Below are positions 49,135-54,821 of a DNA stretch of 54,821 bases, in pieces. The position numbers and the translations under genes were made by a program. How positions within the stretch are numbered: position 1 is the first letter of the stretch; every line of letters starts with the position of its first letter. The notes under the pieces are model-generated. The model was not told where the DNA came from, ran no database searches, and saw only the letters and a program-made list of their open reading frames with translations. This stretch comes from DAOPZJ01 sp964587625 (lineage in GTDB: Bacteria > Bacillota > Clostridia > Oscillospirales > JAKOTC01): the NCBI GenBank assembly GCA_964587625.1, contig CAZPLU010000017.1, positions 1 through 54,821 of the forward strand, read 5' to 3'.

Positions 49135-50277
49135 ATGAATTTACAAAACAAGCGCATTGAACTCGACGCCATCGACGCCCAAATTGTCGATCTCATGGCA
49201 AAACGCATGGACATCGTCAGGGAGATCGGCCGATACAAGGCCGAAAACCACCTGCCCGTCCTCGACTCCGAGCGCGAGCGCCACAAACTGGCGGAACTTT
49301 CCAAACAGGCCGGGCCCGACCTCGCTTCGGTCACCGACGCGTTGTTCTCGGTGATTTTCGACCTCAGCCGGTCGGCGCAAAACCGAATCACGGCGGGCGA
49401 ATCGCCGATCAAGGAACAAATCAAAAGGGCGATCGTCGAGACGCCCGCCCAGTTTCCGACCCGGCCGCTCGCGGCCTGTCAGGGGGTCGAGGGGGCCTAT
49501 TCGCAGTCGGCCGCCGACCGCATTTTCCCGTCGGGCAGCATTTTGTATTTCAACACATTCGACGGCGTTTTCGGCGCGGTCGAGCAGGGGCTGTGCGAAT
49601 ACGGCATTTTGCCGCTCGAAAACAGCACCGCCGGCTCGGTCAACCGCATCTACGACCTGATGATGGAGCGCGACTGCTATATCGTGCGCAGCGCGCGCAT
49701 CAAAATCGACCACTGCCTGTTGGCTAATAAAGGCGCAAAGCTCTCCGACATCCGCGAGATCGTCTCGATGGAGCAGGCCATCGCCCAGTGTCAAAATTTT
49801 TTAAAAGACCTGAAAAACGTCAAAATCACACCCTGCGCCAACACGGCGGCGGCGGCAAAATCCGTGCGTGAATCGGGCCGGAACGACGTCGCGGCGCTCT
49901 CGTCGCGCGGCTGCGCGGAGCTCTACGGGCTTACCTGCCTGCGCGAGTCGGTGCAGGACCGGGGCAACAACTACACCCGCTTTATCTGCATCTCCAAAAA
50001 ACTCGAGATCTACCCGGGCGCCAACCGCAGCAGCATGATGATGGTGCTGCCCAACCGCAAGGGCTCGCTCTACCGCATTCTGGCGCGCTTCAATGCCCTC
50101 GGCGTCAACCTGATTAAACTGGAGAGCCGCCCGCTGGCCAACACCGATTTCGAGTTCATGTTCTATTTCGACCTCGACGTCTCGGTCTATTCCGACGAGT
50201 TTCTGCGCATCTTCGACGACCTGACCGGCGCGGTCGCCACACTCAAATACCTGGGCAGCTACACCGAGGTGGTTTAA
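49135..50277 (+). CDS. pheA: Bifunctional chorismate mutase / prephenate dehydratase (P-protein) with ACT domain
   Basis: 380 residues from the ATG at 49135 (AAAGGA at 9 bases; an ATG at 49126 is too near it). Residues 1-95: AroQ-type chorismate mutase (LDAIDAQIVDLMAKRMDIVREIGRYK). Residues about 105-290: prephenate dehydratase with GVEGAYSQSAADRIF, LPLENSTAGSVNRIYDLM and the catalytic TRF in NNYTRFICIS. Residues about 295-380: ACT domain with KLESRPLANTDFEF, the Phe-binding ESRP motif, so feedback by Phe is expected. Supplies prephenate to TyrA too. Confidence 0.96.
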   Translation: MNLQNKRIELDAIDAQIVDLMAKRMDIVREIGRYKAENHLPVLDSERERHKLAELSKQAGPDLASVTDALFSVIFDLSRSAQNRITAGESPIKEQIKRAIVETPAQFPTRPLAACQGVEGAYSQSAADRIFPSGSILYFNTFDGVFGAVEQGLCEYGILPLENSTAGSVNRIYDLMMERDCYIVRSARIKIDHCLLANKGAKLSDIREIVSMEQAIAQCQNFLKDLKNVKITPCANTAAAAKSVRESGRNDVAALSSRGCAELYGLTCLRESVQDRGNNYTRFICISKKLEIYPGANRSSMMMVLPNRKGSLYRILARFNALGVNLIKLESRPLANTDFEFMFYFDLDVSVYSDEFLRIFDDLTGAVATLKYLGSYTEVV

Positions 50278-51489
50278 ATGCGGTTCGGTCTGATCGGAAA
50301 AACCCTCGCCCACAGCTTTTCTCCGGCCATCCACCGCCAAATCGGGGATTACGAATACAACCTATACCCGCTCGAACTCGAACAGGTGACCGACTTTGTC
50401 AAAAACACCGACCTCGACGGCTTCAACGTGACCATCCCCTATAAAAAGGACGTCGTCCCGCTCTGTAAAGAACTCTCCGAGCGCGCAAAAGCCGTCGGCA
50501 GCGTCAATACCATGCTGCGGCTTCCGGACGGCTGGTACGGCGACAACACCGATTACGACGGCTTTTTGTATCAGCTCGGCGAAAACGCAAAAGCCCTCAG
50601 AGGTAAAAAGGCGCTGGTGCTCGGCGGCGGCGGATCGTCCCAAACGGTGCAAAAGGTGCTTTATGATTGCGAAATTCCCTTCGCCGTAGTCACGCACAAA
50701 GAAAACACGCCCGAGATCCTCGCTCGCCATTCCGACGCCGAACTCATCGTCAACACCACGCCGGTCGGCATGTACCCCAACAACGGCGACTCCCCCGCCG
50801 ATCTGTCGATGTTTAAAAATTGCCGCCTCGTGCTTGATCTGATCTATAACCCCGCCAAGACCGCACTGCTGCTGCAGGCCGAAAAATTGGGCATCCCCGC
50901 CCGAAACGGCCTCTCGATGCTGGTCGCGCAGGGGGTTCGCGCGGGCGAATTATTCATAAATAAAACTCTATCGAAAGACCTTGTGGAGACCATCACCGAC
51001 GAAATCCGCCGTCAAACTCTGAATATTGTTTTAATCGGAATGCCCGGCTGCGGCAAGACCACGGTCGCCAAGCGCCTGTCCGAACTGACCGGGCGAAAGT
51101 TCGCCGACACCGACGATTTAATCCGCCAAAAAACGGGCATGGAAATCCACGAAATTTTTTCAAGACACGGAGAGCCGTATTTTCGGCAGCTCGAAACCGA
51201 AGCCCTGCGGGAGATTTCTAAAGAGAGCGGCCTGATTATCGCGGCGGGCGGCGGCATCGTCAAGACGCCCGAAAACCGCGATCTGATCCGCCAAAACGGC
51301 GTCTGCGTCTTTTTGGATACCGATTTGTCGAAACTGGAAACCGCAAACCGCCCGCTCTCGCTCTCAGCGGGCGTCGAGGCCCTTTACGCCGAACGCCTCC
51401 CGCTGTATCGGGCGTGGGCCGATAAAACCTATCGCTGCGACGATCTCGAACAGACCGCAAATCAAATCAAAAACGTCTTGTCATCCTGA
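50278..51489 (+). CDS. aroE: Fused shikimate dehydrogenase and shikimate kinase (AroE-AroK)
   Basis: 403 residues. AroE part (1 to about 243): FGLIGKTLAHSFSPAIHRQIG, catalytic Lys in NVTIPYKKDV, Asp in DNTDYDGF, nucleotide loop VLGGGGSSQTVQKVL, NTTPVGMYP. AroK part (about 247-403): Walker A GMPGCGKTTVAKRL, shikimate-binding DTDDLIRQKTGMEI and AAGGGIVKTPENRDL. The two steps 3-dehydroshikimate to shikimate to shikimate-3-phosphate are thus joined in one chain. The start is directly after the pheA stop. The last codons and TGA stop (TTGTCATCCTGA) come from a dispersed repeat, so the natural C-terminus may have been replaced. Confidence 0.94.
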   Translation: MRFGLIGKTLAHSFSPAIHRQIGDYEYNLYPLELEQVTDFVKNTDLDGFNVTIPYKKDVVPLCKELSERAKAVGSVNTMLRLPDGWYGDNTDYDGFLYQLGENAKALRGKKALVLGGGGSSQTVQKVLYDCEIPFAVVTHKENTPEILARHSDAELIVNTTPVGMYPNNGDSPADLSMFKNCRLVLDLIYNPAKTALLLQAEKLGIPARNGLSMLVAQGVRAGELFINKTLSKDLVETITDEIRRQTLNIVLIGMPGCGKTTVAKRLSELTGRKFADTDDLIRQKTGMEIHEIFSRHGEPYFRQLETEALREISKESGLIIAAGGGIVKTPENRDLIRQNGVCVFLDTDLSKLETANRPLSLSAGVEALYAERLPLYRAWADKTYRCDDLEQTANQIKNVLSS

Positions 51490-51723
51490 GCGAAGCGCGT
51501 TCATCGCATGAGCGCGCGAAGTCGAAGGATCTCGGTCTAATCGAGCCGACGGAAAAAACCGAAAGGAACATCCCAAATGTCATCCTGAGCGTAGTCGAAG
51601 GATCTCGGTCTAATCGAGCCGACGAAAAAAACCGAAAGGAACATCCCAAATGTCATCCTGAGCGTAGTCGAAGGATCTCGGTCTAATCGAGCCGACGGAA
51701 AAAACCGAAAGGGGAACATCAAT
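51479..51723 (+). repeat. 73-bp tandem repeats with TGTCATCCTGAGC motif
   Basis: Three copies begin TGTCATCCTGAGCG at 51479, 51578 and 51651. Each continues GTCGAAGGATCTCGGTCTAA, TCGAGCCGACGGAAAAAACC, GAAAGGAACATCCCAAA. The first copy has 26 extra bases. The last copy's GAAAGGGGAACATCAAT is the ribosome site of aroQ. A single member of the family lies at 30640-30684. Confidence 0.92.
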
Positions 51724-52146
51724 ATGAAACTGCTGGTCATCAACGGCCCGAACCTGAACCTGCTCGGCGTGCGCGAGCCGGAACTCTACGGGCATCAAAC
51801 CCTGTCCGACCTTGAAAAATTAATCGGGGATTATTGCGCCGAAAAAGGCGTCGAGGTCGATTTTTATCAAAGCAACCACGAGGGCGCGATCGTCGACCGC
51901 ATTCAGGCCGCTTATCAAATTTACGACGGCTTGATCATCAACCCGGCGGCCTACACCCACACCAGCGTCGCCATCCCCGACGCGATCAAGGCGGTCGGCA
52001 TTCCCGCGGTCGAGGTGCATCTTTCCGATATCTCCAAGCGCGAGGCCTATCGCCAAAAATCCTACACCTCCGAGGTCTGCATGACCACGATCACGGGCAA
52101 GCATTTTCAGGGCTACATCGAAGCGGTGGACACGCTTCTCCGATGA
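51724..52146 (+). CDS. aroQ: 3-dehydroquinate dehydratase, type II
   Basis: 140 residues. NGPNLNLLGVREPELYGHQTL with the catalytic Arg/Tyr loop, VDFYQSNHEGAIVDRIQAA, INPAAYTHTSVAIPDAI with the catalytic His region, and VEVHLSDISKREAYRQKSYTS. Dodecameric enzyme of the third shikimate step. GAAAGGGG precedes the ATG, lying within the third copy of the 73-bp repeat. Last gene of the aromatic operon. Confidence 0.97.
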   Translation: MKLLVINGPNLNLLGVREPELYGHQTLSDLEKLIGDYCAEKGVEVDFYQSNHEGAIVDRIQAAYQIYDGLIINPAAYTHTSVAIPDAIKAVGIPAVEVHLSDISKREAYRQKSYTSEVCMTTITGKHFQGYIEAVDTLLR

Positions 52147-52156
52147 AGGATGAAAT

Positions 52157-52424
52157 ATAAAAAACACCCACAAACCGGTGCGTGTTTTTCCAAACAAAAA
52201 ACACCGCGGTAATATAAAAAAACACCCACAAACCGGTGCGTGTTTTTCCAAACAAAAAACACCGCGATAATATAAAAAAACACCCACAAACCGGTGAGTG
52301 TTTTTCCAAACAAAAGACACCGCGATAATATAAAAAAACACCCACAAACCGGTGAGTGTTTTTCCAAACAAAAGACACCGCGGTAATATAAAAAAACACC
52401 CACAAACCGGTGAGTGTTTTTTGT
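52157..52424. terminator. Five-fold tandem of 58-bp bidirectional terminators
   Basis: Five copies of a 58-bp unit; CCGGTG landmark at 52175, 52233, 52291, 52349 and 52407. Each copy contains an A-run, AACACCCACAAACCGGTG, then (A/C)GTGTTTTT, giving a hairpin AAACAC-x-CAC / GTG-x-GTGTTT with U-runs on both strands. The connecting CCAAACAAAAAACACCGCG is also conserved. The array ends the aroQ operon (plus) and the tRNA-Lys gene (minus). Confidence 0.9.
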
Positions 52425-52500
52425 TGGTGAGCCATCGGAGGTTCGAACTCCGGACCCCAGGCTTAAAAGGCATGTGCTCTACCGACTGAGCTAATGGCTC
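52425..52500 (-). tRNA. tRNA-Lys (anticodon UUU)
   Basis: 76 bases with encoded CCA. Acceptor stem GAGCCAT/ATGGCTC (7 bp), D-arm TAGCTCAGTCGGTAGAGC, anticodon loop CTTTTAA with anticodon TTT, T-arm GGAGTTCGAACCTCC. Followed on the minus strand by the terminator array. Confidence 0.97.
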
Positions 52501-52596
52501 ACGCGAACAGACGAAATTATAACACAATCAAAAACCAATGTCAACGGTTTCGGCTGGTTTTCACATTTTTTACGGGTTCGTTTCCCGAATTTATTT

Positions 52597-53274
52597 TCAT
52601 TTTCCGCCGCGTTTTGAACCGCTGTCATGCTTCATGCCGTCGAGTTCGTCGATCAGTTTTTTAACGCTATCCGTGCCGCCCGGACGCGCCGATGCGGATC
52701 CGCCTTTCTGCGATCCGCTCTCGGCAAAAGCGGGCGCGAGCAATTTGGGCGCATACCATGCGCAGGCGAGCTCGCCCGCCGAAAGCAGCAGCGTCAGGTA
52801 CGGCATTACGGTAGCGGTTCTGGTGAAATTCGGGATCGGGGCAAATGCCGCTCCGAGACCGAAAATCGCCATGATCAAAAACACCAGCGCGCCGATAAAA
52901 GTGACGCCGCCTGCCAGCAGCGGAATCACCGGAGAGGGCTTTGAAAAAGTGACAATCCACATGATAATCGCCAAAAGCTGCACAGACAACACGGCATAAG
53001 TCGCGTTGACGAACCATCCGGCGGATGCGGACTCGGCACTGTACATCTCCGTCATTTCAGCCAGCGAATAGGACTGGCCGATACTCGTAACATGCCATTT
53101 CGAAAAAACCAAAATGAGAACAAGGATCGCGCACACAAACAGCGCGGCGTATAACAGGCGGCCGAGCTTTGCTCCGCTCAAAGTCCCGACTGTTTTGATT
53201 CGGAGTTGTTTTTTACAGCCGGGACAGACCTGACTCCCGTCCGGAATTTTTCTGCCGCAGTTTGGACACTTCAT
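52597..53274 (-). CDS. Zinc-ribbon membrane protein of unknown function
   Basis: 225 residues from the ATG at 53274 (CGGAGGGAAC upstream). N-terminal zinc ribbon MKCPNCGRKIPDGSQVCPGCKKQL (two CxxC pairs), then four hydrophobic helices at about 33-53, 85-110, 115-140 and 155-175, and a hydrophilic Gly/Ser/Lys-rich tail. This plan is common in Clostridia for proteins without assigned function. It stands alone between tRNA-Lys and sleB. Confidence 0.8.
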   Translation of the reverse strand: MKCPNCGRKIPDGSQVCPGCKKQLRIKTVGTLSGAKLGRLLYAALFVCAILVLILVFSKWHVTSIGQSYSLAEMTEMYSAESASAGWFVNATYAVLSVQLLAIIMWIVTFSKPSPVIPLLAGGVTFIGALVFLIMAIFGLGAAFAPIPNFTRTATVMPYLTLLLSAGELACAWYAPKLLAPAFAESGSQKGGSASARPGGTDSVKKLIDELDGMKHDSGSKRGGK

Positions 53275-53431
53275 CCGTGTTCCCTCCGATAAAATTACTA
53301 AGCCCATTTTATCAAATCGGGGCCGGGATGTCAATATCGAGTCCGCGTGTCGGGATCGCGTGCGCACCGCTTAAAGCGTGCTGTATGCCCCGCTTTTTAT
53401 GCGTTGTCATTTATTTCACTTTGCAAAGCGT

Positions 53432-53464
53432 AAAGAGGGTATCACTACATGCGATACCCCCTTT
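53432..53464. terminator. Hairpin after the SleB gene, probable terminator
   Basis: AAAGAGGGTATC (53432-53443) pairs with GATACCCCCTTT (53453-53464) with one mismatch; it lies 20 bases after the SleB stop on the minus strand. The flanking T-run is weak in that direction and stronger on the plus side. Confidence 0.45.
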
Positions 53465-53483
53465 GATTTTGTTTCAAACCGGT

Positions 53484-54176
53484 TTATCTGCAAAACACAT
53501 GGTCTCCGATCGTGACGATCACCGGGCGGGAGCGCATCCACTGATTTGAGGTCTTTTTGGGGTTATAATAATAAATCGCCCCGCCGCTCGGATCCCAGCC
53601 GTTCATCGCGTCTCTTGCGGCGCTGTAGGCCTGGTCCACGACCGGCTGATTGAAATTCCCGTCGGTCAGCGCGGTAAACGCGCCGTTTTGATAGATCACG
53701 CCGCTGATGGTGTTGGGAAACGACGGGTGCTTGACGCGGTTCAACACCACCGCACCGATGGCAACCATGCCCGTATAGGTCTCCCCGCGCCCCTCGGCGG
53801 AGATCATGCGCGCAAGCAGCTTGTAGTCGCTGTCGGAATACCCCGCGACGCCGGAGCCGCCTGAGCCGCCGGATGCGATTCCGAGCGCCCGGAAGGTCGC
53901 GGCTCCGACGATGCCGTCCTGCGTCAGGCCGTTGTTGCGTTGAAACCAGACGACCGCCGCCCTGGTCTTGGGCCCGAATATCCCGTCGACATTCCCCTTG
54001 TAATACCCCCAATTTCTCAATCGGGTCTGCACTTCCCTCACTGTGGAACCGGTGCTGCCCTGCCTAAGCACCGCCCCGCCGACGCTGATGGACAGCCCCG
54101 CGGCCGTCAAAGACATACATAAAACCACAACGGCTATACAAATCGCCAACCGTTTTGTTTTGATCCGAGTCGTCAT
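53484..54176 (-). CDS. sleB: Spore cortex-lytic / cell wall hydrolase, SleB family
   Basis: 230 residues from the ATG at 54176 (GAAGGAGATT upstream). Signal peptide (KRLAICIAVVVLCMSLTAAGL), a peptidoglycan-binding domain (STVREVQTRLRNWGYYKGNVDGIFGPKTRAAVVWFQRNNGL), a Gly/Ser linker, and the Hydrolase_2 domain with the catalytic Glu in LLARMISAEGRGETYTGMVAIGAVVLNR and GAIYYYNPKKTSNQW. Lytic transglycosylase acting on the spore cortex at germination; length and order match SleB. Could instead be a related cell-wall hydrolase used outside spores. Confidence 0.9.
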   Translation of the reverse strand: MTTRIKTKRLAICIAVVVLCMSLTAAGLSISVGGAVLRQGSTGSTVREVQTRLRNWGYYKGNVDGIFGPKTRAAVVWFQRNNGLTQDGIVGAATFRALGIASGGSGGSGVAGYSDSDYKLLARMISAEGRGETYTGMVAIGAVVLNRVKHPSFPNTISGVIYQNGAFTALTDGNFNQPVVDQAYSAARDAMNGWDPSGGAIYYYNPKKTSNQWMRSRPVIVTIGDHVFCR

Positions 54177-54373
54177 ATCAATCTCCTTCTCAACACATAT
54201 TTCATACGCGTAAGTTCGCGGTTTTGTGATATTTTTTGCCTTTTTAACGGTTTTATGCCCGCGCGATACGGTCATACGCAAAAACATACGCAAAAAAGAG
54301 CGGCTTTTGGAGCGTTCACACAGGGATTAACGAAAAAACTTGAGTGAACAGCTTCAAGCGGCGGCAACAGGAA

Positions 54374-54417
54374 AGCGACCATGTAAGAGCATTATGCTCC
54401 TGCATGGCCGCTTTTTT
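54374..54417 (+). terminator. Terminator-like hairpin near the right edge
   Basis: AGCG-CCATG (54374-54383) pairs with CATGG-CGCT (54403-54412), with an inner GAGCA/TGCTC stem, then TTTTTTG. No plus-strand gene is visible before it, so it may end a small RNA or be the remains of another element. The remainder of 54177-54480 shows no gene, only the repeated word CATACGCAAAAA at about 54271 and 54285. Confidence 0.6.
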
Positions 54418-54480
54418 GCGTTTTAAGAAAATCCCTAAGTTTACCGCGCTGATGGCGGTACACCAGTGATGTAGCTCGTT

Positions 54481-54821
54481 TTAGTCCTTGACTGCGCGGA
54501 ATTCAGAAACCTCTGCCGCGGACATATCATAGTATATCACACGGTTTTCGGCATCGTACTCGCCCACGACCTTATAGCGTTTCTTGGGCTGGTAATCCGG
54601 GATGAGCGCAGCAATCACATCGTGCAGATTCTTATTGTTGCAGCCGAGTGTATTTGTCTGCTCAGCGCGGGGCTTGGAGAATGATACAGCTTTTGCCTCG
54701 TTGCTCTTGCAGACGCGAATAGCGAAAACACTGTGAGCCGGGTCATTGCAATACTGCACATTCTGCGGATAGTTCAAATCCTCAAGGACGCGCTTGCTGA
54801 AGGTGATGCCGTTCTGATTGA
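54481..54821 (-). CDS. Hypothetical protein of mobile-element type (5' end cut by window edge)
   Basis: The minus frame is open from 54821 to the stop at 54481; the true start lies outside. The visible 112 residues include NGITFSKRVLEDLNYPQNVQYC, HSVFAIRVCKSNEAKAVSFSKP and KKRYKVVGEYDAENRVIYYDMSAAEVSEF. The opening ITFSKxVxExLNYPxxV pattern is, to my recollection, typical of small proteins carried on integrative elements of Clostridia. The stretch is visibly less GC-rich than the shikimate operon. Function unknown. Confidence 0.65.
   Translation of the reverse strand, partial: NQNGITFSKRVLEDLNYPQNVQYCNDPAHSVFAIRVCKSNEAKAVSFSKPRAEQTNTLGCNNKNLHDVIAALIPDYQPKKRYKVVGEYDAENRVIYYDMSAAEVSEFRAVKD

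Noticed and set aside
52157..52424. CRISPR array
   Set aside because: The 58-bp units are repeated end to end, including the part that would be a spacer, and each contains a terminator.
51820..52527. Minus-strand frame of 235 codons with repeated VCGCFF-type segments
   Set aside because: It runs through tRNA-Lys and the 58-bp terminator array and over aroQ; the part PLAQSVEHMPFKPGVRSSNL is the familiar false translation of a tRNA gene.

Overview
The window reads as a draft-genome scaffold (it contains a run of 100 N) from an endospore-forming member of the Clostridia, most likely an uncultured relative of the Oscillospirales. The reasons are a full set of sporulation genes (spoIIE, spoIIGA-sigE, spoIIID, a SpoIIIE/FtsK translocase, a SleB-type cortex hydrolase), clostridial families such as DUF3842, YitT and an acyl-ACP thioesterase, a secreted serpin of the kind found in gut Clostridia, and moderately high GC with strong AGGAGG-like ribosome binding sites. 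Genus cannot be judged from the sequence alone.

Layout. 1-7.4 kb (minus strand): an overlapping operon of sugar-phosphate isomerase, double-GNAT protein, GT2-GtrA glycosyltransferase and an RlmD-type rRNA methyltransferase, preceded by an acyl-CoA synthetase and a MerR regulator with a long C-terminal domain. 7.6-15.4 kb: serpin lipoprotein; YitT membrane protein; acyl-ACP thioesterase; a small PQ-loop-like membrane protein; a GT4-PlsC-DUF3842 operon; DUF1015. 15.5-22.5 kb: a glycan island with GH116, two URO-D-fold proteins and a GHL6-like hydrolase, with two palindromic operators between the divergent arms. 22.6-25.2 kb: an ECF sigma factor with its membrane-bound partner, then a hairpin-rich possible RNA. 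25.4-32.9 kb: greA, lysS, two paralogous single-span proteins, an aminotransferase, trpS and a 2-hydroxyacid dehydrogenase. 33-42.7 kb: spoIIE, HD and metallo-beta-lactamase proteins, ftsK/spoIIIE, uppP, sigE, spoIIGA, spoIIID.

43-52.1 kb holds a complete shikimate, phenylalanine and tyrosine operon: DAHP synthase, tyrA, aroB, aroA, aroC, pheA, a fused aroE-aroK, aroQ. All seven steps from PEP plus erythrose-4-phosphate to chorismate are present, plus both branches to prephenate products. In front of it lies what appears to be a classical leader-peptide attenuator: a strong promoter, a 29-codon leader with seven consecutive Phe/Tyr codons, a pause hairpin, a possible antiterminator and an intrinsic terminator. 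This is the most interesting regulatory system in the window, because aromatic operons of Firmicutes are normally controlled by T-box or TRAP rather than by leader-peptide attenuation. A tRNA-Lys, a zinc-ribbon membrane protein, SleB and the edge of a possible mobile element close the window.

A second theme is repetitive DNA. Tandem arrays with unit lengths of 15, 48, 58, 73, 84, about 97 and 189 bases occur here. Two are in-frame insertions inside conserved enzymes (RlmD and AroA), two duplicate gene 3' ends (spoIIID, aroA), and one is a five-fold tandem of bidirectional terminators. Several dispersed palindromic repeats begin exactly at the end of a gene and supply its stop codon.
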